The notes under the pieces were generated by a model, which was given only the letters and a program-made list of their open reading frames with translations, ran no database searches and was not told the DNA's origin. Positions 13,454-21,877 of a stretch of 64,000 bases of DNA are shown here, one piece after another. Each line of letters opens with the position of its first letter. Position 1 is the first letter of the stretch. This DNA comes from Pedobacter rhizosphaerae. Lineage in GTDB: Bacteria; Bacteroidota; Bacteroidia; Sphingobacteriales; Sphingobacteriaceae. The stretch is from NCBI RefSeq assembly GCF_900111155.1, contig NZ_FOGG01000003.1, positions 241,626-305,625 of the forward strand, in the 5' to 3' direction. The position numbers and the translations under genes are program-made.

Positions 13454-13859
13454 TATATTATGTATTGTGTCGCAATGTACTAAAAGTTATTTATTCTACG
13501 TCAATGTAATTGAATTTATTGTCTAATTCTGTAAAATTTATTATACACATTTTCTCAGTTTTGAACCTAAAAAACATTTTCAAACTATAAATTGTACAAG
13601 ACCCTCTCAAACAAAAAGCTAATAATGAAACAAATAACACTTATATACAGGCGATTACAAAACAGTTTCAAGATTAAATGAATTAGCTTTTATAACCACA
13701 ACAGCAGTCGTTACCCCAAAAAGATGAGTTCAAAATCAAACACTCAAAAAATCATTAAAAAAGTAGTGCTTATCTTACACCATACCCAAAAAAAGACAAA
13801 TGATATTATCAGTTGAGTGGATTACTCACGTTTTTTAGCTGTTCATGATGAGGTATTTA

Positions 13860-14045
13860 TTCGCCCTGGTTCGTGACCCACGAACCAGTTTCGATTGAAA
13901 GCTTAATACTCCCCCCTGGTCCGTGCCCCACGAACCGGTTTCAATGAAAGTTTAAATGACTCCCCCTGGTCCGTGCCCCACGAACCGGTTTCAATGAAAG
14001 TTTAAATGACTCCCCCTGGTTCGTGCCCCACGAACCAGCTTCTAC
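13860..14045. repeat. Four 50-bp repeat units, each with a GGTTCGTG/CACGAACC hairpin
   Basis: Inverted repeats start at 13866, 13916, 13966 and 14016, exactly 50 bp apart. Copies 1 and 4 are perfect 10-bp arms, CTGGTTCGTG and CACGAACCAG, with 3-nt loops. Copies 2 and 3 have CTGGTCCGTG against CACGAACCGG, so they hold two imperfect positions. Spacers share TTTCAATGAAAG. Related arms occur at 29.7 kb and a half-arm at 63.67 kb. Confidence 0.9.
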
Positions 14046-14096
14046 GAAAGTTCAATCTAATTTTGCTCAAGAATCGAACACCCAACTTTGTGTCCT

Positions 14097-14198
14097 CTGC
14101 GCCATATCTCTGCGTACTCTGTGGTTAAACCTGCGCCTTATCTCTGCGCACTCTTTGGTTAAACCTGCGCCTTATCCCTGCGTACTCTATGGTTAAAC
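14097..14198. repeat. Three 34-bp tandem units
   Basis: Units 14097-14130, 14131-14164 and 14165-14198 all read CTGCGCC..ATC(T/C)CTGCG then ACTCT.TGGTTAAAC, with a few substitutions. Similar intergenic text is widespread in bacterial genomes. No coding role is seen. Confidence 0.85.
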
Positions 14199-14215
14199 CT
14201 ACACCCCTGCTCTAC

Positions 14216-14830
14216 TTATATCTTCGCCCTGATCCGGCTTAGCGTTTCTAATCTTATAGCTAAAAAAGAAGCAATATACTTTAACGAAACACGATTAATC
14301 AAGTCAGGAAAGGAAACCAGAAAACGCTTATAACGCTTTTCAGCAGAAGAAATTCTACAGAGATAAGCACGTTCCTCCGCCGAGCGGTAGTAGGTCTCCA
14401 TCATTTTTCTACCCACAATATTGGCTTCAGCAAAATTCTCGTATAAGTATTCAGATAATACGTGGGGAATTGCAATTAAGTCAACATCCTCTAATGCCTG
14501 AAGGTATTCCTCCGAATCACCCTCAACCCATAAATTGCGAATGGTACCCACCACTTCATTTTCCTTGGCTATCCAGGTTGTTATTTCACTCTCGCCATCC
14601 TTAATAAAGCCACGAACAACGCCTTTAACAATTAAGAAAAGATATTTATTGCGATCTACCGGAGAGACCAAATATTTATTTTTCTTATAACTAATGGGAA
14701 AAGTGTGCTGGTTAATCCTTCTTTCGATCTCATCATTGAGGGGATGAAATTTCTTAAAAATAGATATCAGTGGAGAAAAGTTGTTATACTTTTTCCACCT
14801 ATCTTCATCAGATAAGTTGACTGCGATCAT
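14216..14830 (-). CDS. Crp/Fnr-family transcriptional regulator (cyclic nucleotide-binding fold)
   Basis: 204 residues. Residues about 25-125 resemble the cNMP-binding beta barrel, including YLFLIVKGVVRGF and a following acidic stretch. The C-terminal part (about 150-204) resembles the shortened helix-turn-helix of Bacteroidota Crp-like proteins: SLKYIASFLAIRLETLSRIR matches the recognition-helix pattern. It ends soon after that helix, as many Bacteroidota members do. The ligand and targets cannot be read from sequence. It is transcribed alone; the TIGR02757 gene upstream ends 118 bp away. Confidence 0.85.
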   Translation of the reverse strand: MIAVNLSDEDRWKKYNNFSPLISIFKKFHPLNDEIERRINQHTFPISYKKNKYLVSPVDRNKYLFLIVKGVVRGFIKDGESEITTWIAKENEVVGTIRNLWVEGDSEEYLQALEDVDLIAIPHVLSEYLYENFAEANIVGRKMMETYYRSAEERAYLCRISSAEKRYKRFLVSFPDLINRVSLKYIASFLAIRLETLSRIRAKI

Positions 14831-14947
14831 TAGATTTAGAAATTGGGATAGATTTAATCCTACATACCAATGTAGAACTTAGATGTAAGTATATGAAGTT
14901 TGAGGTTAAAAAAGAAGTTTTTTTTAACTTTTATTTAATACCGCTTG

Positions 14948-15802
14948 CTATAAAATCTTTTCTACCCCCAAACCGAAAAGTGCAAAATCGTATTTTACCG
15001 GATCCAGCGGATCTAAAGCCTTCAGATAATGAGTCAATTCTACTGCTGTTAGCCAGTCTGTTTGCTTCCGGTTAATTAAGCCTAGCAATCTTCCTACCCT
15101 ATCTACATGAACATCGCAAGGGCAAATTAAATGTGAAGGTTTAATCGTTTCCCAGAGACCAAAATCTACACCACGGTCATCTTTTCTTACCATCCAGCGC
15201 AAAAACATATTTAACCTTTTGCAAGTCGATTTTTGCCTCGGCGATGAGATGTGCTTTTTTGTCCGGTGAGGATAATCTTCCAATGAAAAGAAGTAATCTC
15301 TGAAAGAATTGAGGGCTTCCTCTATGCTGAAATTCAGATTGCCCGCCATGCAGACCTCTGAACTAAGACTAACAGTTCCTACGTTTACCGTTATATCCAA
15401 ATAATCAGCACGAAAAACCCGACTGCTCTGCGGAATAAAAGCCTCTTCCAAAGTGGTCGACTGAGTATAATGGAACTTAAAAAATGCAATAAAGTATAGT
15501 AGATCCGTATCGTTAAAGGTACGGTGTTTAAAGCCTAACAAACTTTTCAAATCCTGCTCCTCATGCTGAGTTACAAAATCGAATGGTGCATTATCCATTC
15601 TTTCTAAAAGCTCCTTACACTTATTAATTATAGTCTTGCGTTGCCCCCAGGCCAATATTGCAGCAAAAAAACCTGCAATTTCAATATCCTGCTTTTTGCT
15701 ATATAAATGAGGAATGCAGATTGGATCATTCGGAATAAAATCAGGCCTGTTGTATTGATCAACTTTAGCATCCAGGAAATTCTGTAGTTCTAATCTATCC
15801 AT
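14948..15802 (-). CDS. TIGR02757 family protein (DUF2400)
   Basis: 284 residues starting at ATG 15802-15800; a TTG codon lies just before it. The family signature is clear in the C-terminal half: CPCDVHVDRVGRLLGL followed by ALDPLDPVKYDFALFGLG. An alpha-helical DNA-glycosylase-like (HhH-GPD) fold has been suggested for this family, but the biochemical role is not established. The gene starts only 15 nt after the terminator-like hairpin 15818-15864, leaving no obvious separate promoter, so expression may depend on read-through from the upstream PLP enzyme gene. Confidence 0.9.
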   Translation of the reverse strand: MDRLELQNFLDAKVDQYNRPDFIPNDPICIPHLYSKKQDIEIAGFFAAILAWGQRKTIINKCKELLERMDNAPFDFVTQHEEQDLKSLLGFKHRTFNDTDLLYFIAFFKFHYTQSTTLEEAFIPQSSRVFRADYLDITVNVGTVSLSSEVCMAGNLNFSIEEALNSFRDYFFSLEDYPHRTKKHISSPRQKSTCKRLNMFLRWMVRKDDRGVDFGLWETIKPSHLICPCDVHVDRVGRLLGLINRKQTDWLTAVELTHYLKALDPLDPVKYDFALFGLGVEKIL

Positions 15803-15817
15803 CAATTTAAAGCAAAA

Positions 15818-15864
15818 AGGTCATCTGCCCGAAATCAGTAAGCCGATAACGCAACAGATGACCT
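15818..15864 (-). terminator. Terminator/attenuator between the PLP enzyme and TIGR02757 genes
   Basis: On the minus strand AGGTCATCTG (15864-15855) pairs with CAGATGACCT (15827-15818) around a 27-nt loop and is followed by TTTTTG. It lies 19 nt after the stop of the upstream gene and 15 nt before the next ATG. Confidence 0.65.
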
Positions 15865-15882
15865 GTCTATTTTTTAATATTC

Positions 15883-17022
15883 TTATTTTAAAGCATTTTC
15901 CAGATCTTCTAAAAGATCGTCAATATCTTCAACACCTACACTAAGTCGCAATAAATTGTCCGTTACGCCCACTTTTTCTCTTTCCTCTTTTGGAATAGAG
16001 CCATGTGTCATGGTAGCCGGGTGATTGATTAGCGATTCTACACCACCCAACGACTCCGCTAAGGTGAATACTTTAAAATTGGAAGAAATCCTGAAAGTTT
16101 CCTGTAAATCAGCATCCTTTAATGTAATGGAAATCATTCCACCAAAACCTCTCATTTGTTTCTTCGCTACATCATGATTGGGATGATCAGTAAAACCCGG
16201 CCAGTAAATCTTGTCCACTTTAGGGTGGTTTTTAAGATAATGAGCAATGCGCTCACCGTTTTCACAGTGCGCTTTCATCCGTAGGTGCAAGGTTTTAATT
16301 CCCCTTAAAACCAGGAAAGAATCTTGTGGCCCCGGAGTAGCGCCACAAGCATTATATATAAACCAAAGGTCTTTATAAAGTTGCTCATTACTCGTTACCA
16401 AAGCCCCCATTACTACATCCGAGTGTCCACCAATGTATTTGGTTACAGAATGCATTACAATGTCTGCACCTAAATCAATAGGGTTTTGCAGGTATGGAGA
16501 GGCAAATGTATTATCAACTGTTAATATTAAATTCTTCTCTTTAGTAATTTTCGCTACACCCTCAATATCAACAATTTGCATGGTCGGATTAGTTGGCGTT
16601 TCAATCCAAACCAATTTAGTTTTATCATTAATATAAGGTAAGATGTTCTCTGGCTTAGACAAATCTAAAAAGTGAAACTTAATACCATACTTACTAAAGA
16701 TCTTTGTAAACATCCGGTAAGAACCACCATAAAGATCGTTTCCTGTAATCACCTCGTCGCCTGGTTGCAATAATTTCAGCACAGCATCTGTTGCACCCAT
16801 TCCGCTCGAAAAGGCTAAACCATACTTTGCGTTCTCTAACGCAGCCAAACAATCCTCTAAAGCCTTACGCGTAGGATTTGTACCTCTCGAATATTCGTAT
16901 CCCTTATTATCACCAGGAGACTTTTGCCAGTAAGTAGAGGTTTGATATATAGGTGTCATTACGGCACCTGTGGTTGGATCAGGCTCTTGGCCAGCATGTA
17001 TAGCTTTTGTTCCGAATTTCAT
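15883..17022 (-). CDS. metB: Cys/Met metabolism PLP enzyme (cystathionine gamma-synthase type)
   Basis: 379 residues from ATG 17022, preceded by the purine-rich AAGAAAG; a frame extension upstream to 17142 lacks family similarity and is rejected. The PLP lysine is K195 in SVTKYIGGHSD. Other hallmarks are YSRGTNPTR near 44-52, FSSGMGA near 71-76 and D170 in the TVDNTF motif. These place it in the Cys/Met PLP family, which uses cystathionine, O-acylhomoserine or related sulfur amino acids. Whether it is a synthase, a beta-lyase or a gamma-lyase cannot be settled from motifs, so the symbol is tentative. It acts in the cytoplasm in trans-sulfuration or methionine synthesis. Confidence 0.88.
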   Translation of the reverse strand: MKFGTKAIHAGQEPDPTTGAVMTPIYQTSTYWQKSPGDNKGYEYSRGTNPTRKALEDCLAALENAKYGLAFSSGMGATDAVLKLLQPGDEVITGNDLYGGSYRMFTKIFSKYGIKFHFLDLSKPENILPYINDKTKLVWIETPTNPTMQIVDIEGVAKITKEKNLILTVDNTFASPYLQNPIDLGADIVMHSVTKYIGGHSDVVMGALVTSNEQLYKDLWFIYNACGATPGPQDSFLVLRGIKTLHLRMKAHCENGERIAHYLKNHPKVDKIYWPGFTDHPNHDVAKKQMRGFGGMISITLKDADLQETFRISSNFKVFTLAESLGGVESLINHPATMTHGSIPKEEREKVGVTDNLLRLSVGVEDIDDLLEDLENALK

Positions 17023-17225
17023 TTCTTTCTTAATATAGGCTAATAGCATTGAGATTTGAAACCAAATCCCAACGGGTTTATAATTATTCCCGAGGAGGAA
17101 TTTTCCATCCCTCCTCAGCACTTTTTTCTTTTTTTGTTGCACCTATAGTCAGCCGAGTGACTAAATTTAGCTTGTGGCAATCAGACTCAGGTCTCCTAAC
17201 TCAAAACTCCCAACTCAAAACCAAA

Positions 17226-18698
17226 TTAATACGCTCTTGCAAACAATACTCTTTGTATAGATGGTTTCCCAGAGTAAATACAGATGCCATCCTCTAATTT
17301 ATTGTCTAAAGGAATACAGCGGATCGTAGCTTTGGTTTCTTCTTTTATTTTCTGTTCGGTTTCTGGAGTTCCATCCCAATGAGCGGAGATAAAACCAGCT
17401 TTACCATCTAACAAGGCCTTAAATTCCTCGTAAGTATTGGCTTCTGTAATATGCTCATCTCTGTAGGCTAACGCTTTGTTGAACATGCTCTGCTGAATTT
17501 CATCCAACAATTTAACGATGTAAATATCCAGGCCTTCTTGCGGTACAGTTTGCTTTAATTTAGTATCTCTACGCGCAATTTCAACCGTTTTGTTTTCCAT
17601 GTCTCTACCACCAATAGCAATACGGACAGGGACACCTTTCATTTCATAATCAGCAAATTTAAATCCCGGACGCTGAGTATCACGATCATCAAATTTTACT
17701 GAGATTCCCATACCTTTCAAACGCATGGTGAGTTCATTAACGTATGAAGTAATGTTAGCTAAATCTTCTTCCCCTTTGTAAATCGGAACAATTACCACTT
17801 GAATTGGAGCCAATTTTGGTGGAATAACTAAACCAGAATCATCACTGTGTGCCATGATTAATGCGCCCATTAAACGGGTTGATACCCCCCATGATGTTGC
17901 CCACACATGATCTAACTTACCATCTTTTCCGGTAAACTTAACATCAAAAGCTTTGGCAAAATTCTGACCTAAGAAATGTGAGGTTCCCGCTTGCAATGCT
18001 TTTCCATCTTGCATCAAAGCCTCAATACAATAGGTATCCAAAGCGCCTGCAAATCTTTCATTTGGGGATTTTCTCCCCCTCACTACTGGTACAGCTAACC
18101 AATTTTCAACGAAATCGGCATAAATATGCAACATGCGTTCTGTTTCCTCAATAGCTTCCTCTGCAGTGGCATGAGCGGTATGTCCTTCTTGCCACAAAAA
18201 CTCCGCCGTACGTAAGAACAAACGTGTTCTCATTTCCCAACGTACCACATTCGCCCATTGGTTAATTAAAATAGGCAAATCGCGGTAAGATTGAATCCAG
18301 CCTTTATACGTATTCCAAATAATCGTTTCTGAAGTTGGACGAACAATAAGTTCTTCTTCCAGTTTAGCCGTCTCATCTACAACAATGTTTCCATTTCCGT
18401 CATTTTTCAGACGATAGTGTGTCACAACTGCACATTCAGTTGCAAATCCCTCTACGTGAGAAGCTTCCTTAGAAAAAAATGACTTTGGAATGAACAAAGG
18501 AAAATAAGCATTGCTATGACCGGTATCTTTAAACATTTTATCTAATACCGCTTGCATTTTTTCCCATATAGCATAGCCGTTGGGCTTAATAACCATGCAT
18601 CCACGCACCGCCGAATGCTCAGCTAAGTCTGCTTTGATCACGATATCATTGTACCATTGAGAATAATCTGTTTCTCTGCTTGTAATTTCTTTGCTCAT
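17226..18698 (-). CDS. proS: Prolyl-tRNA synthetase, compact archaeal/eukaryal type
   Basis: 490 residues from ATG 18698 ([16 protein letters not shown]); the frame extension to 18752 is rejected because the family starts here. It charges tRNA-Pro with proline. Class II motifs are visible: the motif-2 region ([13 protein letters not shown], then VVRWEMRTR) and motif 3 near [19 protein letters not shown]. The length and the missing bacterial insertion domain fit the eukaryal-like ProS used by many Bacteroidota. The C-terminal anticodon-binding and zinc-like region ends [17 protein letters not shown] -7 box at 18757-18750 would give a leader of about 45 nt. Confidence 0.96.
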   Translation of the reverse strand: MSKEITSRETDYSQWYNDIVIKADLAEHSAVRGCMVIKPNGYAIWEKMQAVLDKMFKDTGHSNAYFPLFIPKSFFSKEASHVEGFATECAVVTHYRLKNDGNGNIVVDETAKLEEELIVRPTSETIIWNTYKGWIQSYRDLPILINQWANVVRWEMRTRLFLRTAEFLWQEGHTAHATAEEAIEETERMLHIYADFVENWLAVPVVRGRKSPNERFAGALDTYCIEALMQDGKALQAGTSHFLGQNFAKAFDVKFTGKDGKLDHVWATSWGVSTRLMGALIMAHSDDSGLVIPPKLAPIQVVIVPIYKGEEDLANITSYVNELTMRLKGMGISVKFDDRDTQRPGFKFADYEMKGVPVRIAIGGRDMENKTVEIARRDTKLKQTVPQEGLDIYIVKLLDEIQQSMFNKALAYRDEHITEANTYEEFKALLDGKAGFISAHWDGTPETEQKIKEETKATIRCIPLDNKLEDGICIYSGKPSIQRVLFARAY

Positions 18699-18892
18699 GT
18701 TATGTATTTGGAACGTAAATTGTATGTTAAAAAATGTGAAATTAGACCACAAATTTATAAATTTATGCCTACAAAACGATTATCAATACGTAGCATTAAT
18801 TTTTTAAATCGTTTTTTAACTAATTTTATAGCTGATGGGATGGACAATATGGCGCTGCTATCTTCTAACACACACAACTAAATATAAACACA

Positions 18893-19831
18893 ATGAAACC
18901 AATTAAATTTTTACCCATTGTAATGATTGCTGCCGCTGGGTTGGTGGCATCATGCTCTACATCAAAATTGGCTCAAAACAAGTCTACAGATGATGTTTAC
19001 AACTCGGTTGCAAAAGCTAAAGAGGTTGAATACGTGGCTCCAAGACCACAACCTCAGGATCAGCAACAACCGGCGTATGACGATGAATACTATGGAACAA
19101 GTAATCCCTACTATGATATGGACTACGCTTCCAGAATCAACCGTTTCTATAACGGTTATTCTTTCAGAGGTTATTACGATCCTTATTATGACAACTACTA
19201 TTATGGAAATAGCTACGGCGCATCTAATTACTTAGGTTTTGGATTAGGCTGGAATAGCGGCTATGGATTAAATATGGGATGGGGAGGCGGTTTCGGATAT
19301 GGAAGTATCTGGAATAATCCTTTCTATTATGGCAACTTCGGTTACGGATGGAATTCTCCCTTTGGCTGGAATGCATGGGGCCCATACTCCTACTACGATC
19401 GCTTCGGTTGGGGCGGTGGCTGGTACGGTGGCGGCTGGGGTGTAGGTGGAGGCTACTACGGTGGTGGTACCGTGGCCAACAGAAACTACAGACCAAGACC
19501 AGGAAGTAACGATACAGGTATGCCAAGAACAGGAATGAATCCTGGAAGTACAAACTTTGGCAGACCAAGCCGTTCGGGTGTTGCGCAAGGGAATGGAAAC
19601 TACAGACCCAACAGCAATGGTAATGTAAGTGGCAGACCTACAAGAAACCAAACTTATGGAAACCAACCTCAAGGCGGTCAAAGCACCAGACCTACCAGAA
19701 ATGAAAATTACACACCATCTGCGCCAGCAAGAGAAAGCAGCAGACCAAGTTACTCTCCACCTCCATCTAATGGTGGCGGAAATAGTGGCGGCGGCGGCGG
19801 TGGCAGACCATCAAGAGCAGGAAGAGGTTAA
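18893..19831 (+). CDS. Gly/Tyr-rich lipoprotein
   Basis: 312 residues. A lipoprotein signal ends LVAS-C21. Residues about 60-200 are extremely rich in Tyr, Gly, Asn and Trp (repeated GWG and YYG), and the C-terminal third is Pro/Arg/Asn/Gly-rich with recurring RPTRN and RPS, ending in a Gly-rich tail. Such composition suggests a disordered, surface-exposed chain; function unknown. It is followed after 17 nt by the OmpP1/FadL-type porin gene, so the two are probably co-transcribed. It diverges from proS. Confidence 0.85.
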   Translation: MKPIKFLPIVMIAAAGLVASCSTSKLAQNKSTDDVYNSVAKAKEVEYVAPRPQPQDQQQPAYDDEYYGTSNPYYDMDYASRINRFYNGYSFRGYYDPYYDNYYYGNSYGASNYLGFGLGWNSGYGLNMGWGGGFGYGSIWNNPFYYGNFGYGWNSPFGWNAWGPYSYYDRFGWGGGWYGGGWGVGGGYYGGGTVANRNYRPRPGSNDTGMPRTGMNPGSTNFGRPSRSGVAQGNGNYRPNSNGNVSGRPTRNQTYGNQPQGGQSTRPTRNENYTPSAPARESSRPSYSPPPSNGGGNSGGGGGGRPSRAGRG

Positions 19832-19848
19832 TTAAATAGCAACACACA

Positions 19849-21378
19849 ATGAAAAAATATATTTTAGCTTCGCTAGTGGCTACAGTAGCCACTATAGGAA
19901 CCAGTTACGCCCAAAGCTATGCTCCGGATGCGTTTAGGTTTTCACAAACAAATTACGGTAGTACTTCTCGTTTTAAAGGTATGGCTGGCGCGCAAATCGG
20001 CGTAGGTGGCGATATCGGCTCCATCAGTGCTAACCCCGCAGGACTGGGCTTATTTACTAAATCAGAATTCAGTATCACCCCTGAATTTAATGCAGTATCT
20101 AATCAAAATGCCTTTTTAGGGAACACCTCCAAATCAAGTAAGAATCAAATTAACCTTAATAATATAGGTGTGGTTTTTTACAATCCAACTTATAAAGCAA
20201 AGGGAGCCGATACTGAAAAGGGATTAGTAAGTGCTGTTTATGGTTTAAGTTATGCCCGTAACAACGATTTCTTTAACAACATCAACTATAGTGGTATAAA
20301 TAATAACAGCTCTATCAGAGATGCTTATGCTGAGCAAGCCAATAGCTTTGGTATCGACAACAGTGTTGCCGGCGATGCCTACAATAGCTACCTGATCAAT
20401 AAAAATGCACCCAATTATCCAAATGGATACTCAGCAGAGCCTTACAATGGCGTTAATTTTGACCAAAACTGGAATGAAACCAGGTTGGGTTCAACGTCTG
20501 AATTTAACGTAGCTGGAGCGCTAAACTTTTCAAATAAACTTTATATTGGTGCAACAGCAAGCTTTGTAAACGTGAAGTACAACAGCGATGCATATTATGT
20601 AGAGTCTGGCGTAGTGAATACTTACGACGATCAATTAGCTGTTCCAATCTATACCGGCAATGAAAACTATACACTTACTCATTTTAGAAATCAGCAAACA
20701 AAAGGGGGTGGTTTCAATTTAAAACTGGGTATGATTTTCAGACCTGTAAACGAATTCAGAATTGGTATTAATTTCCAAACACCTACCTGGATGAACTTAC
20801 AAGATGACACCAGCGAATCCTTACAGGCAAATCTTGCTGGAAATGCAACCAACTCTCCTACCTCATCTAGCAATCCTACCCGCTACTATACCTTTACATA
20901 TAACTTGCGTACGCCGCTTAAAGCATCAGCTGGTTTAAGTTATGTTATCGGTGGAAGGGCATTGATTTCTGCGGATGTAGATTATGTAGATTATTCTTCT
21001 ATGCGTTTCTCTGCAGATAATGGTTCAGATATTCAAACCATTAACAGTTCAAATACTTTCATCCAGAATTCTTACAAGGAAGCAGTAAACTATCGCATTG
21101 GTGCTGAGGTTAAAGTAAGTAATGAGGTAAGTTTAAGAGGTGGATACGGTGTAAATGGAAACGGGGTTAAAGGTGGAGATAACTCATTTTATCAAAGTCA
21201 GTTTTATACTGGTGGTATTGGCTACCGCGTAGATAACTACTATTTCGATGTAGCTTACCAAAACCTAAAAACTAACTTCAGTTCTAGTCCTTATGAATTG
21301 AATGATTATAGCGAACCCGTTGCTGATATAAAAAGCAATCGAAATAATGTATTTCTAACCTTTGGTGTTAGGTTCTAA
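19849..21378 (+). CDS. OmpP1/FadL/TodX-family outer membrane transporter
   Basis: 509 residues with a signal peptide ending ..GTSYAQ. The mature N-terminus carries the family pattern: DAFRFSQTNYGSTSRFKGMAGA, read here as the hatch-like start, then GDIGSISANPAGLGLF. The rest alternates amphipathic beta-strands with aromatic ends and finishes VFLTFGVRF, as expected for an outer membrane barrel. FadL relatives carry hydrophobic compounds such as fatty acids; the Bacteroidota branch is often called a hemin receptor without direct proof. It forms a likely operon with the preceding lipoprotein and ends at a strong terminator. Confidence 0.88.
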   Translation: MKKYILASLVATVATIGTSYAQSYAPDAFRFSQTNYGSTSRFKGMAGAQIGVGGDIGSISANPAGLGLFTKSEFSITPEFNAVSNQNAFLGNTSKSSKNQINLNNIGVVFYNPTYKAKGADTEKGLVSAVYGLSYARNNDFFNNINYSGINNNSSIRDAYAEQANSFGIDNSVAGDAYNSYLINKNAPNYPNGYSAEPYNGVNFDQNWNETRLGSTSEFNVAGALNFSNKLYIGATASFVNVKYNSDAYYVESGVVNTYDDQLAVPIYTGNENYTLTHFRNQQTKGGGFNLKLGMIFRPVNEFRIGINFQTPTWMNLQDDTSESLQANLAGNATNSPTSSSNPTRYYTFTYNLRTPLKASAGLSYVIGGRALISADVDYVDYSSMRFSADNGSDIQTINSSNTFIQNSYKEAVNYRIGAEVKVSNEVSLRGGYGVNGNGVKGGDNSFYQSQFYTGGIGYRVDNYYFDVAYQNLKTNFSSSPYELNDYSEPVADIKSNRNNVFLTFGVRF

Positions 21379-21381
21379 TAA

Positions 21382-21410
21382 AAAAATCCCCTGTTACTCA
21401 GGGGATTTTT
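21382..21410 (+). terminator. Rho-independent terminator of the porin gene
   Basis: AAAAATCCCC (21382-21391) pairs with GGGGATTTTT (21401-21410) around a 9-nt loop, followed by further T residues. It begins 3 nt after the stop codon. Confidence 0.9.
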
Positions 21411-21489
21411 TTTTATTAAATTATCTAATTAGCGATGTGCCTTTTTCACCAAGAACATCAACTCTAGAACGTTTTCAAATTGAAGCTAT

Positions 21490-21845
21490 TGAACATTGTC
21501 ACGTTGAGACTATCGAAACGCTTTCAACATAGCTCCCACTAACCATTAGACAATTTATCTCACATTTATCATCAAGAACTTCAAGTTGTCTCTTCAAAAC
21601 TGTCACGTTCAGCCTGTCGAACCGCTTTGAACATAGCTCCCACTAACCATTAGACAATTTATCTCACATTTATCATCAAGAACTTCCGATTGTCTCTTCA
21701 AAATTGTCACGTTCAGCGTGTCGAACCGCTTTCAACATAGCTTCCACTAGCCATTCGACAATTTATCCCTCATTTATCATTCAAGAACTCGCGGTTATCT
21801 TTAACATTGTCACGTTGAGCCTGTCGAAACGCTTTCAACATGGAA
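21490..21845. repeat. Four tandem units of about 104 bp
   Basis: GTCACGTT begins at 21498, 21602, 21706 and 21809, a 103-104 bp period. Each unit runs GTCACGTT(G/C)AG..TGTCGAA.CGCTTTCAACATAG, then TCCCACTA.CCATT.GACAATTTATC and TCATCAAGAACT. The CACGTTGAGCCTGTCGAAACG core resembles a widespread intergenic repeat text. No ORF crosses it. Confidence 0.85.
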
Positions 21846-21877
21846 AACCTAATTTATGATACAGCTTTTTTTATTAC

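Larger units (their letters stand above)
13454..14215. other. 762-bp intergenic region with two repeat arrays
   Basis: The half next to the response regulator (13454-13850) is AT-rich and has no ORF I can support. The other half holds four 50-bp hairpin units (13860-14045) and three 34-bp units (14097-14198), listed separately. Confidence 0.6.

Noticed and set aside
19224..19681. Minus-strand ORFs of 114 and 137 codons
   Set aside because: Antisense to the Gly/Tyr-rich lipoprotein; their Ser/Arg- or Thr/Ser-rich composition is an artefact of GGN/TAY codons on the other strand.
21490..21845. Possible CRISPR array
   Set aside because: The whole 104-bp unit is conserved, including the supposed spacer part, so it is a plain tandem repeat.
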